This document shows positions 10,282 through 18,766 of a stretch of DNA of 42,592 nt, piece by piece (the stretch's first letter is position 1; the number at the start of each line of letters is the position of its first letter). Source of the DNA: Jannaschia aquimarina (GTDB lineage: Bacteria > Pseudomonadota > Alphaproteobacteria > Rhodobacterales > Rhodobacteraceae); NCBI RefSeq assembly GCF_000877395.1, contig NZ_JYFE01000003.1:1-42592 (forward strand), written 5' to 3'. The translations under genes were made by a program, and so were the position numbers. The notes under the pieces were generated by a model. It searched no databases and had not been told where the DNA came from. It saw only the letters and a list, made by a program, of their open reading frames with translations.

Positions 10282-11301
10282 ATGGCGGTCAGCTACACGA
10301 TCAATCTCTACTCGGCGCAGAACCTGCTGAACGGGGCGGGCGATCAGGTCTTTTCCTTCAGCGATACCGACACGGCCGCGCGCAGCGGGACGTTCACCAG
10401 CGGGGGCGAGACGGCCCAGCGCGTCACCATCGTGGACGATTTCAACACCACGGCTCCGAACCAGGCGAATGACGCCATCGACGATTTCGACGACGGGACC
10501 GGTGCGCGGCAGGTCCTGGGCGAGGACGTGACCGTCACCTTCGAGCTGAACGGATCGGTCGTCACGCGCACCTTTCCGGCCGGCAGCCAGGTCCAGGCCG
10601 AGTTCCAGCAGGATTTCTCCAATGGCCCGACAATCGTCGCGATCCGCATCGCCAATCCGCTCGCCGGTCAGCCGGGGGAGCCGAACCTGATCACGGCTGC
10701 CTACGCCGTGGTGGGCGGTGCGATTCCGCCGGGAACGACCTTCGGCACGACGTCCGGAGGACAGAATGCAGGTGACATTGCCTATGCGGATATCCCCTGC
10801 TTCGTGCCGGGAACACGGCTCGACACACCGTCCGGATCACGTCTGGTCGAGGCGTTGCGGCCGGGCGACCATGTCCTGACGGCGGATGACGGTCCGCAGG
10901 AGATCACATGGGTCGGCGAACGCGTCGTCAGCCGGGATGAATTGCTTCGCCGCCCCGATTGGCGGCCGATCCGTTTGCCCGGCGGCCTGGCCTTGTCGCC
11001 GCTGCACCGCGTCCTGCGAAGCGGACCGGCGCTTTCGCTGCTGACCGGTCTGGCCGAAGCGCTGGTAGAGGCGCGGTTCCTGGGACGCAGCATCACGCCG
11101 AAGACCGGGATCCGGTACATCCACTTCACATGCGCCCGTCATCAGATCGTCCGAGCGGACGGTCAATGGGTCGAGACGTTGTTGCGCGGCGATGCCGGTT
11201 GTCCGCTCCTGGACGAAGCCGCGCAGCGTCGTCACCCGGCAAGGCCGCTGCTCGCCGGTTACGAGGCCGGTCTCATCGCGGCTGATCTTCACGCAGCATG
11301 A
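10282..11301 (+). CDS. Hint-domain protein with beta-rich N-terminal region
   Basis: A 339-residue protein. Residues 1-170 are acidic, Thr/Asn/Gly-rich and probably beta-stranded, with no signal peptide. Residues from Cys173 on form a Hint_2 domain: C-F-V-P-G-T-R-L-D-T-P-S-G, then L-S-P-L-H-R-V-L with His242, and C-A-R-H-Q-I-V-R-A-D-G with His287. These are the residues needed for N-S acyl shift chemistry in Hint domains. It follows the first Hint gene by 195 nt and ends before a strong hairpin. Such proteins are common in Rhodobacterales and are often thought to be secreted or self-processed, but this one's job is unknown. Confidence 0.82.
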   Translation: MAVSYTINLYSAQNLLNGAGDQVFSFSDTDTAARSGTFTSGGETAQRVTIVDDFNTTAPNQANDAIDDFDDGTGARQVLGEDVTVTFELNGSVVTRTFPAGSQVQAEFQQDFSNGPTIVAIRIANPLAGQPGEPNLITAAYAVVGGAIPPGTTFGTTSGGQNAGDIAYADIPCFVPGTRLDTPSGSRLVEALRPGDHVLTADDGPQEITWVGERVVSRDELLRRPDWRPIRLPGGLALSPLHRVLRSGPALSLLTGLAEALVEARFLGRSITPKTGIRYIHFTCARHQIVRADGQWVETLLRGDAGCPLLDEAAQRRHPARPLLAGYEAGLIAADLHAA

Positions 11302-11306
11302 TCGGA

Positions 11307-11332
11307 CGGCCCGGCATCGTGGTGCCGGGCCG
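11307..11332. terminator. Hairpin between convergent genes
   Basis: A perfect 10-bp stem (CGGCCCGGCA / TGCCGGGCCG) with a 6-nt loop lies between the convergent Hint gene (stop at 11301) and the fadJ-like gene (stop at 11339). Neither side has a T-run, so it is probably a bidirectional 3'-end hairpin rather than a textbook intrinsic terminator. Confidence 0.6.
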
Positions 11333-11338
11333 AAGGGA

Positions 11339-13522
11339 TCAGGCCGCCGCGCGCGCCGCGTCGCCGTAGAAGGTCGCGCCGCTCTTGGCCATCTCGGTCA
11401 ACGTCTTGGGCGTCTCGAAACGGGCTCCGAACTTCTCGGTCAGCTCTGCCGTCTTGTCGACGGCCCATGCCGCGCCGACGATGTCCAGCCAGCCGAACGG
11501 CCCGCCCGACCAGGGCGCAAATCCCCAGCCGAGGATCGCCCCGACATCGCCCTCGCGGATGTCGAGCAAGACGTCCTCCTCCAGCGCGCGAACCGCTTCC
11601 AGTACTTGCGCGAACATCAGGCGGTTCTGCACCTCGTGCAGGTCCGGCTGAGTGTCTGCGACCGGGAAACGCTCGGACAAGCCATCCCAGAGAAGCTGAC
11701 GCTTCCCCTTCTCGTCGTACTCGTAGAAGCCAGCATTCGACTTGCGGCCGAGGCGACCCTGCTCTTCCATGAAGAACAGCACTTCGTCGGTCGTGTCGTC
11801 GTAGGCATCGCCCATCGCGGCCTTCGTCGCCTTGGCGATCTTCACACCCAGATCGACGCTGGTCTCGTCGGTCAGTTGCAGCGGGCCAAGGGGCATCCCC
11901 AGCAACTTGGCGGCATTCTCGATCAGGGCGGGCTCGACCCCCTCCTTCACCATCCGGATGCCCTCGTTGATGTAGGGGATGATGCAGCGGTTGGCGTAGA
12001 AGAAGCGTGCGTCGTTCACGACGATCGGCGTCTTGCGGATCTGGCGCACGAAGTCGAGCGCCTTGGCCACCGCCCGGTCGCCGGTCTTCGCACCCTTGAT
12101 GATCTCGACCAGCAGCATCTTGTCGACGGGGCTGAAGAAGTGGATGCCGATGAACTGCTCCGGCCGCTCGGACGCCTTGGCCAGCTCGGTGATCGGCAGG
12201 GTCGAGGTATTGGTTGCGAAGATGCAATCCTCGCCGACGACGGCCTCGACCTTCTTGGTCATCTCGGCCTTCACGCCGACGTCCTCGAAGACGGCCTCGA
12301 CGATCAGGTCGCAACCCTCCAAAGCACCCAGATCGGTGGTCGCCGTGATCCGGCCCAAGACCTCGGCCTTCTTCTCTTCGGTCACCTTCTTGCGGCTGAT
12401 GCCCTTGTCGAGCAGGCCCTCGGAATAGCTCTTGCCCTTGTTGGCGGCCGCCTGCTCGCGGTCGATCAGGACGACTTCGATCCCGGCATTCGCGCTGACA
12501 TAAGCGATGCCCGCGCCCATCATGCCCGCACCCAGGATCCCGACCTTCCGCACCTTCTGGTCCGGCGCCTCGGGCCGGTTCGCGCCCTTTTCCAGCGCTT
12601 CCTTGTTGATGAAGAGCGAGCGGATCATCGCGGCCGAGGACGGGTTCATCAGCACATGCGTGAACCAGCGGGCCTCGACCTTCAGGGCGGTGTCGAAGGG
12701 CACGAGCGCGCCTTCGTAGACCGCGGATAGCAACGCCTTGGCGGCCGGATAGACACCCTTGGTCTTGCCGTTCACCATGGCGCTCGCACCGACGAAGGTC
12801 AGGAAGCCCGACGGATGGTAGGGCGCGCCGCCGGGCATTTTGTAGCCTTTCTCGTCCCAGGGCTTCACGATCTTGGGCTCGGACAGGACCCATTCCTTGG
12901 CGGCGGCCAGCGGGTCGTCCACGACCTCGTCGATCAGGCCGGCCGATTTGGCCTTGGCCGGTGCCATCATCTTGCCCTCCAGCAGGTAGGGCGAGGCGGC
13001 CATGGCGCCCATCTTGCGCACAAGCCGCGTGGTGCCGCCCATGCCGGGGAAGATGCCGACCATGATCTCGGGGAGGCCGATCTTCGCCTTCGGATTGTCG
13101 GCGCAGAAGATGCGATGGCAGGCCAGCGGTATTTCGAGCCCGATGCCCAGCGCGGTGCCGGGCAGGGCGGCGGCGACGGGCTTGCCGCCCTTCGACGTCT
13201 TCGGATCCATGCCCGCGCGCTCCAGCTTGCGGAGGATGCCATGGGCGCCCATCAGACCCTCGAACAGGCCGCGTGCCGGATCGTCGCCCGCGCTTTCCTT
13301 CATCTTGGCGATGACGTTCAGGTCCATGCCGCCGGCAAAGCTGTCCGGCTTGCCGGAGGTGACCACGATCCCCTTGACGGCTTCGTCCGCTAGGGCGTCG
13401 TCGATCAGCGCCTCGAATTCCGGCCACGCCTCCATCGACATGACGTTCATGGATTTGCCGGGCACATCCCAGGTGATCACGGCGACGCCGTCGGCGCCCT
13501 TCTCCATTGTGAAATCGGTCAT
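11339..13522 (-). CDS. Bifunctional enoyl-CoA hydratase / 3-hydroxyacyl-CoA dehydrogenase (FadB/FadJ type)
   Basis: The multifunctional beta-oxidation subunit, 727 residues. The N-terminal crotonase domain keeps the oxyanion segment F-A-G-G-M-D-L-N and the two glutamate regions G-I-G-L-E-I-P and G-L-P-E-I-M-V-G-I-F-P-G-M-G-G-T. The NAD-binding Rossmann motif V-G-I-L-G-A-G-M-M-G-A-G lies at about 325-337, followed by the dehydrogenase motif H-F-F-S-P-V. The start at 13522 has GGAAGGAAA just upstream and overlaps the stop of the upstream NTF2-like gene (ATGA). It is the last gene of the beta-oxidation operon, working with the thiolase. Whether fadB or fadJ is the better name cannot be settled here. 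Confidence 0.93.
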   Translation of the reverse strand: MTDFTMEKGADGVAVITWDVPGKSMNVMSMEAWPEFEALIDDALADEAVKGIVVTSGKPDSFAGGMDLNVIAKMKESAGDDPARGLFEGLMGAHGILRKLERAGMDPKTSKGGKPVAAALPGTALGIGLEIPLACHRIFCADNPKAKIGLPEIMVGIFPGMGGTTRLVRKMGAMAASPYLLEGKMMAPAKAKSAGLIDEVVDDPLAAAKEWVLSEPKIVKPWDEKGYKMPGGAPYHPSGFLTFVGASAMVNGKTKGVYPAAKALLSAVYEGALVPFDTALKVEARWFTHVLMNPSSAAMIRSLFINKEALEKGANRPEAPDQKVRKVGILGAGMMGAGIAYVSANAGIEVVLIDREQAAANKGKSYSEGLLDKGISRKKVTEEKKAEVLGRITATTDLGALEGCDLIVEAVFEDVGVKAEMTKKVEAVVGEDCIFATNTSTLPITELAKASERPEQFIGIHFFSPVDKMLLVEIIKGAKTGDRAVAKALDFVRQIRKTPIVVNDARFFYANRCIIPYINEGIRMVKEGVEPALIENAAKLLGMPLGPLQLTDETSVDLGVKIAKATKAAMGDAYDDTTDEVLFFMEEQGRLGRKSNAGFYEYDEKGKRQLLWDGLSERFPVADTQPDLHEVQNRLMFAQVLEAVRALEEDVLLDIREGDVGAILGWGFAPWSGGPFGWLDIVGAAWAVDKTAELTEKFGARFETPKTLTEMAKSGATFYGDAARAAA

Positions 13523-13980
13523 CGCGTTTCCTTCCGGTCGTCCTGATGCGTCCCGCTCGGGCGGGCAATCGTGTTGATGCGCAGGTCGGCGTTGCGGACT
13601 TGTGCAATAAGCCCGGCGCCCTTCCATTCGCCGTCTTCCAGGCGAAGCGTCATTTCGTTCTCGAAGGGCCGCGTCACGGGTGTGGCCCCCCGGAGGATGT
13701 AGGTCGTATGGTGGCCCTCGATCCGGTCGGGCGCGACGTAACGCGCCTCCCGGCAGACCCTGAAATACGAGGTCGCCATCAGCGAATGCAGGTTCTGACG
13801 CAGACTGGCCGCGCATTGGATCAGATCCTCGCGGCTCTCGATCATCTGGCCCCGCTCGGACGTGTCGATCCGATGTGGATAGACCATCAGATCGGCCGCG
13901 CGTTCAAAGTCCTCCTCCCAGAGCAGCACGGCACACCGGTCCAGCCAGTCCTGGTAGATCTCGCGTGGGTCCGTCGTCAT
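13519..13980 (-). CDS. NTF2-like small protein (copy 2)
   Basis: A 153-residue protein beginning with a helical region and containing Y-P-H-R-I near residue 34 and D-R-I-E-G-H-H-T-T-Y-I-L in the middle, followed by beta-strand-like sequence. The layout suits a SnoaL/NTF2-type cone fold, which is inference. It is clearly paralogous to the gene upstream (shared Y-P-H-R-I, R-x-C-R, D-R-I-E-G, T-Y-I-L). Both of its ends overlap the neighbours by 4 nt, so it is translationally embedded between its paralogue and the FadB/FadJ-type gene. The function is unknown; a role in handling an acyl-CoA intermediate is possible from context only. Confidence 0.72.
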   Translation of the reverse strand: MTTDPREIYQDWLDRCAVLLWEEDFERAADLMVYPHRIDTSERGQMIESREDLIQCAASLRQNLHSLMATSYFRVCREARYVAPDRIEGHHTTYILRGATPVTRPFENEMTLRLEDGEWKGAGLIAQVRNADLRINTIARPSGTHQDDRKETR

Positions 13981-14456
13981 GAGCTCTCTCCGGGAGATGG
14001 CTTGTCGTCCTCTCTGGGCAGGCTGTCATCGCCGCGGTCGAGCACGCTCCCATAGAGGAGAACGCTGTAGCGCACGCCGATGGCGACCTCCGAGGAAAGC
14101 CAGACCCCGTTCTTGAGGATCAGGGTCATGCTGGCCGGATACGGATCGACGAGGTAGGTGCCGCCGCTCAGGATATAGGTGACATGGCGCCCCTCGATCC
14201 GGTCGTTCGCCATGAAAGCGGCGTCCCGGCAGATGCGGTGGTAGGCTGTCGCACCCATGCTGGAAAGGCTCTCGCGGAACGCCTTCGCATGTCCCTTCAT
14301 CGCCTCGGCGTCGGGGGCGATATAGCCCGGCCCCTCCGGCATCCCGATGCGGTGAGGATAGGAGATCGCGGCCGCGACGGCGTCGTAGTCGCGATCCCAC
14401 ACGGCTTGGGAGACCCGGTCGAGATGCTCCTGGAAGATCTCCCGCGCGTCGTCCAT
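13977..14456 (-). CDS. NTF2-like small protein (copy 1)
   Basis: A 159-residue protein starting M-D-D-A-R-E-I-F-Q-E-H, with Y-P-H-R-I-G-M-P near residue 34 and D-R-I-E-G-R-H-V-T-Y-I-L in the middle. The overall order matches the next gene and suggests an NTF2/SnoaL-like fold (inference). The ATG shares its A with the thiolase stop (TGATG), and its own stop overlaps the next start. The longer upstream frame (to 14837) is the shadow of the thiolase and is rejected. No catalytic residue can be assigned with confidence; the conserved histidine and acidic positions shared by the two copies are the natural candidates. Confidence 0.72.
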   Translation of the reverse strand: MDDAREIFQEHLDRVSQAVWDRDYDAVAAAISYPHRIGMPEGPGYIAPDAEAMKGHAKAFRESLSSMGATAYHRICRDAAFMANDRIEGRHVTYILSGGTYLVDPYPASMTLILKNGVWLSSEVAIGVRYSVLLYGSVLDRGDDSLPREDDKPSPGESS

Positions 14457-15667
14457 CAGACCCGCTCGATGATCGTGGCGGCGCCCATCCCGCTTGCAAC
14501 GCAGAGCGTGGCCAGCCCGACTTCCTTGTCCGCCCGCTCCAGTTCGTCGAGCAGGGTGCCGATGATGATCGCGCCCGACGCGCCCAGCGGGTGACCCATC
14601 GCGATGGCGCCCCCGTTCACGTTGACCACGTCGTGATCCACATCGAAGGCCTGCATGAAGCGCAGCACGACGGACGAGAACGCCTCGTTCACCTCGAAGA
14701 GGTCGATGTCCCCGATGGACATGCCGTTTTCCGTCAGGATCTTGTTCGTCGCCGGAACCGGGCCGATCAGCATGATCGTGGGATCGTTGCCGATCTTGGC
14801 GGTGGCGCGGATGCGCGCGCGGGGCTTGAGGCCCCACTTCTCTCCGAATTCCTTGCTGCCGATCAGGATGCCGGCCGCACCGTCCACGATGCCCGACGAA
14901 TTGCCGGCGGTGTGGACATGCTCGATCTTTTCGAGATGGGGATACTTCATCAGCGCGATCTGGTCGAAGCCCGGCATCACCTCACCCTGGTCCTTGAAGG
15001 CGGCCTTGAGCCCGCCCAGCGACTGCATGTCGGTGCCTTCGCGGATGTATTCGTCATGGTCCAGGATCGGCAGGCCGTTGATGTCCCGCACGGTGAAGAC
15101 CGACTTGTCGAAGCGCCCGTCCTTCCAGGCGGCGGCGGCGCGCTTCTGGCTCTCGACGGCGTAGGCATCGACGTCATCGCGGCTGAAGCCGTATTCGGTG
15201 GCGATGATGTCGGCGCTGATGCCTTGGGGCACGAAGTACTCGTTCATCGCGACCGAGGGGTCGACGGCAACGGCGGCCCCGTCGCTGCCCATGGGCACCC
15301 GGCTCATGCATTCGACGCCACCCGCGATATAGCCGTCGCCCGCTCCGCCGCGGATCTGGTTCGCGGCGAGGTTCACCGCCTCCATTCCGCTGGCGCAGAA
15401 GCGGTTGATCGAGAGGCCGGGGATCGACTCGTCCAGCTTGGAGGCCATCACCGCCGTTCGGGCGAGGCAGCCGCCCTGTTCCATGACCTGCGTGGCATTC
15501 CCCCAGATGACGTCCTCGACGGCGTGTCCATCCAGCCCGTTGCGGGTCGCCAACTCGTCCAGGACATTGGCCGACAGGCGGACGCTCGTGACTTCGTGCA
15601 AGGAGCCGTCCTTGCGGCCCTTGCCGCGGGGCGTGCGCACGGAATCGTAGATATAGGCTTCGGTCAT
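14456..15667 (-). CDS. Acetyl-CoA C-acyltransferase (thiolase)
   Basis: A 403-residue thiolase cleaving 3-ketoacyl-CoA in the last step of beta-oxidation. The acyl-accepting Cys91 sits in R-F-C-A-S-G-M-E-A-V, His359 in A-M-G-H-P-L-G-A-S-G, and Cys389 in L-C-V-A-S-G-M-G. GGAGG is placed about 6 nt before the ATG at 15667. It lies upstream of two NTF2-like genes and the FadB/FadJ-type gene with overlapping or touching ends. A fadA-type degradative role is favoured over a PhaA-type biosynthetic role by this operon, though sequence alone does not exclude the latter. Confidence 0.93.
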   Translation of the reverse strand: MTEAYIYDSVRTPRGKGRKDGSLHEVTSVRLSANVLDELATRNGLDGHAVEDVIWGNATQVMEQGGCLARTAVMASKLDESIPGLSINRFCASGMEAVNLAANQIRGGAGDGYIAGGVECMSRVPMGSDGAAVAVDPSVAMNEYFVPQGISADIIATEYGFSRDDVDAYAVESQKRAAAAWKDGRFDKSVFTVRDINGLPILDHDEYIREGTDMQSLGGLKAAFKDQGEVMPGFDQIALMKYPHLEKIEHVHTAGNSSGIVDGAAGILIGSKEFGEKWGLKPRARIRATAKIGNDPTIMLIGPVPATNKILTENGMSIGDIDLFEVNEAFSSVVLRFMQAFDVDHDVVNVNGGAIAMGHPLGASGAIIIGTLLDELERADKEVGLATLCVASGMGAATIIERV

Positions 15668-15718
15668 CGGATCCTCCGGGAGTGATCGGGACGCGCCGGG
15701 CAGGCGCGGAAATAGGGG

Positions 15719-16171
15719 TCAGCCGCAGGAGCAGACGTCGATCTGGCAGGCGCCGCAGCCGATATCGCCGTCGCAAGGCATGATATCGCATGCCTTGGAC
15801 GTGCCCGCCGCCCGCGCAGGAACGGCGCAGGACGAGGGCAGAAAGGCACAGCCATCGAACGCCCCGGTGCCGCAGTCGCAGGCGTTGTTGCACCGCCTGC
15901 GTGTTTTGTCGTTGCGCTTGCGGGGTTCGGTACGCGCTCCGTCGCGCGCGGGCTGCGCTGCGAAAGCCAGGGCGGCCTGCTTGCACTCGCGGAACCGCAC
16001 GCGGGCCAGCGGGATCGCCCGCCACAGCCCGTGCTCGCGGATGGCGTGCTTGACATAGCCGGAGCATCCGGTCCCGCCATGCGCGACCGAGTATGCGCAC
16101 CGCCAGCCCTTTCGGGGGCTGAGCCAGCGTTGATACGCCCAGATGCCGCCCAAGGCGATCCGTCCCAGCAT
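15719..16171 (-). CDS. yidD: YidD-family membrane insertion factor with Cys-rich tail
   Basis: The first 70 or so residues match the YidD (DUF37) family: Y-Q-R-W-L-S-P-R-K-G-W-R-C, then H-G-G-T-G-C-S-G-Y-V and A-I-R-E-H-G. YidD assists YidC-dependent insertion at the inner membrane. At 150 residues it is longer than most family members because of a tail rich in cysteine (11 Cys in the last 60 residues, including C-G-A-C and C-S-C-G). GGAGG lies 5 nt before the start. It lies between the GST and thiolase genes rather than in an rnpA-yidC setting. The tail may bind metal or form disulfides; this is not known. Confidence 0.85.
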   Translation of the reverse strand: MLGRIALGGIWAYQRWLSPRKGWRCAYSVAHGGTGCSGYVKHAIREHGLWRAIPLARVRFRECKQAALAFAAQPARDGARTEPRKRNDKTRRRCNNACDCGTGAFDGCAFLPSSCAVPARAAGTSKACDIMPCDGDIGCGACQIDVCSCG

Positions 16172-16211
16172 GACGCCTCCGTTCCGGGCATCCGGTATGC
16201 AGACGGGTTTG

Positions 16212-16841
16212 TCATTTCGAGGGCAGGGCTCTCGGCATCAGGTCGTAGGGATGCTTCCACCCGTCGAGCGCTTCGATGTTCGACAACCAGCGGTCGATAT
16301 TCGGCCAGTCCGCGCGGTCGAACCCGAAGGGCTCCGGGTAGAAGAGGTAGCCGCAGCAGCTGAGGTCGGCATTGGTCACACCGTCGCCCACGATCCAGTC
16401 GCGGCCCGCGAGATGGCTTTCGAGGACGTCATAGGTCGCGCGCAGACGGCCCTGCATGAAGTCGACGACCGGTTGGGGCCGCTTTTCCGGTGGCAGGAAG
16501 TTCATCAGGAATCGGGTCATCCCCGCCTGCGACGAAAGCTTGTGATTGTCCCAGAGGACCCAGCGCAGGACCTGATACCGGTCGTCGCCTTCGCCCCCGA
16601 ACTTGCCGGTCCGGTCGGCGACCCATTGCTGGATCGCCCCGGACTGGGACAAACGGAAGTCGCCGTCCACCAGGACCGGCGCCTCGCCCATGGGGTTCTG
16701 CGCGCGCCATTCCGGGCTGCGGGCCTCTCCGGCGAAGAAGTCGACCTTGACAGGCACCCAGTCGAGACCGGCCAGTTCCAAAGCCAGCGCCGCCTTGTAG
16801 GAGTTCCCGCTCTCTCCGAAGCAGTGAAGCTCGATCGCCAT
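16212..16841 (-). CDS. Glutathione S-transferase
   Basis: A 209-residue protein with the N-terminal thioredoxin-like GST domain (I-E-L-H-C-F-G-E-S-G-N-S-Y-K-A-A-L-A-L; P-V-L-V-D-G-D and L-S-Q-S-G-A-I glutathione-binding segments) and the all-helical C-terminal domain. The residue aligning with the catalytic position is probably Ser in the G-N-S-Y stretch. A GGGAGG site precedes the ATG. It sits 40 nt upstream of yidD and about 100 nt downstream of the acyl-CoA dehydrogenase gene, in the same direction, and may share that transcript. Its substrate is unknown; detoxification of reactive acyl or enoyl products is one idea from context. Confidence 0.88.
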   Translation of the reverse strand: MAIELHCFGESGNSYKAALALELAGLDWVPVKVDFFAGEARSPEWRAQNPMGEAPVLVDGDFRLSQSGAIQQWVADRTGKFGGEGDDRYQVLRWVLWDNHKLSSQAGMTRFLMNFLPPEKRPQPVVDFMQGRLRATYDVLESHLAGRDWIVGDGVTNADLSCCGYLFYPEPFGFDRADWPNIDRWLSNIEALDGWKHPYDLMPRALPSK

Positions 16842-16870
16842 CCGATCCTCCCAGTCGGACCGGAAGGACC

Positions 16871-16905
16871 GGGGGCCCTGCCCCCGGACCCCCGGGATAT
16901 TTCAG
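16871..16905. repeat. GC-rich palindromic intergenic element
   Basis: Between the acyl-CoA dehydrogenase and GST genes is GGGGG-CCCTG-CCCCC followed by CCCGG-ACCC-CCGGG and GATATTTCA. Two adjacent small hairpins with an A/T-rich edge look like the dispersed intergenic elements common in Rhodobacteraceae genomes (from memory of such sequences; copy number not checked). It may attenuate or stabilise the operon transcript. Confidence 0.5.
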
Positions 16906-16942
16906 GCAGGATGAGAGACGCAGCCGCCCCCCATCCCAGGTA

Positions 16943-18718
16943 TCAAAACGCCGTCGATTCCAGCGCCATCACCGTCTCCGGCCCGGTCTGGATTCGGCCC
17001 AGATGCATCTTCGTCGCCGGAAGCTGACGCGCCATGTAGTAGCGTGCCGTGGCGATCTTGGCCTCCAGGAAGTCGCGATCCGCACCGTCCTGCTTGAGCG
17101 CGTCCTGCGCGGTCTTGGCCATCCGGGCCCACATCAGACCAAGGCAGACATGACCCATCATATGCATGAAGTCGTAGCTGCCCGACAGCGCGGCATTCGG
17201 GTTCTTCATGCCTTCCTGCATGAAGTACATGCCGGCCGCCTGCAGATCCTTGGACGCCTCCTTCAGCGGGCCGACGAAGCCGGCCATGTCCTCGTCGTCC
17301 TTGTGCTCGGTGCAGAACGACTTGATCATCTCGAAGAAGGCCATGACGTGCTTGCCGCCGTCCTGAGCCAGCTTCCGGCCGACCAGATCCAGCGCCTGGA
17401 CGCCGTTGGCGCCCTCGTAGATCATGGCGATGCGGGCGTCGCGGACATATTGCGACATGCCCCATTCCTCGATGTAGCCATGGCCGCCATAGACCTGCTG
17501 GGCGTTGGTCGCCATCTCGTAGCCCTTGTCGGTCAGGAAGCCCTTGATGACCGGCGTCAGCAAAGAGATCAGGCCGTCCGCATCCTTGTCCTCGGCCCGC
17601 ATTGCCCGGTCGATCATCGTGGCGCCCCAGAAAACGAAGGCCCGCGCGCCTTCGACGAAGGCCTTCTGATCCATCAGGTTCCGGCGAATGTCGGGATGCA
17701 CGATCAGCGGATCCGCGGGGCCGTCGGGGTTCTTCGCGCCCGTCACGTCGCGGCCCTGCAGTCGATCGACGGCATAAGCCAGCGCGTTCTGGTAGGCCAC
17801 CTCGGCCTGGGCATAGCCTTGCAGGCCGACGCCGAGCCGCGCCTCGTTCATCATCGTGAACATCGCGCGCATGCCCTTGTGCTCGGTTCCGAGCAGATAG
17901 CCCTCTGCCTCGTCGTAGTTCATGACGCAGGTCGAGTTGCCGTGGATGCCCATCTTCTCTTCGATCTTGCCGACCGAGACACCGTTGCGGGGCCCGAGGC
18001 TGCCATCGTCGTTCACCTTGAACTTCGGCACGATGAACAGGGACACGCCCTTGATGCCGTCCGGCCCGCCCTGGATCTTGGCCAGGACCAGGTGGATGAC
18101 ATTCTCGGACATGTCGTGATCGCCGGCGGAGATGAAGATCTTCTGCCCCGAAATCTTGTAGCTGCCATCCTCTTGCGGGACGGCTTTGGTGCGCATCATG
18201 CCCAGATCGGTGCCGGCATGAGGCTCCGTCAGGTTCATGGTGCCGGTCCATTCGCAGGTGACCATCTTGGGAAGCCACTTCTGCTTCTGCTCGTCGGTTC
18301 CGTGTACGTGGATCGCGGAATAGGCGCCGTGGGTCAGGCCGTAATACATGTTGAAGGCCATGTTCGACGCCGACAGCACTTCGCCCACGCAGGTATACAT
18401 GATGTAGGGCAGCCCCTGGCCGCCATATTCCGGATCGCAGTCGAGCGACGTCCAGCCCCCGTCACGCAGCTGGTCGAAGCCTTCCTTGAACCCTTCGGGT
18501 GTGCGGACGACGCCGTTCTCCAGGGTGCAGCCCTGACGGTCGCCCACCTCGTTGAGCGGGAAGAGCACTTCCGATGCGATCTTCCCCGCCTCTTCCAGGA
18601 TCGCGCCCGTGAAGTCGCGATCGAGATCCTCGTAGCCCGGAATGTCTTGCGACGAGATGCCCAACACATCGTGCAGGACGAATTGCATGTCCTTGGTGGG
18701 GGCGGTGTAGGTGGGCAT
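16943..18718 (-). CDS. Acyl-CoA dehydrogenase (FadE/DmdC-like)
   Basis: A 591-residue flavoprotein of the acyl-CoA dehydrogenase superfamily with the extra C-terminal domain seen in FadE-like and DmdC enzymes. The FAD/substrate segment [13 protein letters not shown] and the catalytic-base region [10 protein letters not shown] (Glu435) are present. GGAGGAG lies a few nt upstream of the ATG at 18718. It is 48 nt downstream of a MerR gene and heads the beta-oxidation genes. The substrate could be a fatty acyl-CoA or 3-methylmercaptopropionyl-CoA (DMSP demethylation pathway). No dmdA, dmdB or dmdD is recognised nearby, so the general fatty-acid role is preferred. Confidence 0.92.
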   Translation of the reverse strand: MPTYTAPTKDMQFVLHDVLGISSQDIPGYEDLDRDFTGAILEEAGKIASEVLFPLNEVGDRQGCTLENGVVRTPEGFKEGFDQLRDGGWTSLDCDPEYGGQGLPYIMYTCVGEVLSASNMAFNMYYGLTHGAYSAIHVHGTDEQKQKWLPKMVTCEWTGTMNLTEPHAGTDLGMMRTKAVPQEDGSYKISGQKIFISAGDHDMSENVIHLVLAKIQGGPDGIKGVSLFIVPKFKVNDDGSLGPRNGVSVGKIEEKMGIHGNSTCVMNYDEAEGYLLGTEHKGMRAMFTMMNEARLGVGLQGYAQAEVAYQNALAYAVDRLQGRDVTGAKNPDGPADPLIVHPDIRRNLMDQKAFVEGARAFVFWGATMIDRAMRAEDKDADGLISLLTPVIKGFLTDKGYEMATNAQQVYGGHGYIEEWGMSQYVRDARIAMIYEGANGVQALDLVGRKLAQDGGKHVMAFFEMIKSFCTEHKDDEDMAGFVGPLKEASKDLQAAGMYFMQEGMKNPNAALSGSYDFMHMMGHVCLGLMWARMAKTAQDALKQDGADRDFLEAKIATARYYMARQLPATKMHLGRIQTGPETVMALESTAF

Positions 18719-18766
18719 TCTCGTCTCCTCCGGTCGTAGATATGCGACGTCTGTCGCGTGTCTGGT

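Noticed and set aside
11289-13607. 772-codon open frame on the minus strand overlapping the FadB/FadJ-type gene
   Set aside because: Low-complexity Arg/Gly-rich product in another frame of a well-identified enzyme.
16943-18718. Calling the acyl-CoA dehydrogenase DmdC of the DMSP demethylation pathway
   Set aside because: The length and domain layout allow it, but no other dmd gene is recognised nearby, so the specific name is not supported.
17003-18739. 578-codon open frame on the plus strand
   Set aside because: Antisense of the acyl-CoA dehydrogenase; no motifs or ribosome-binding site.
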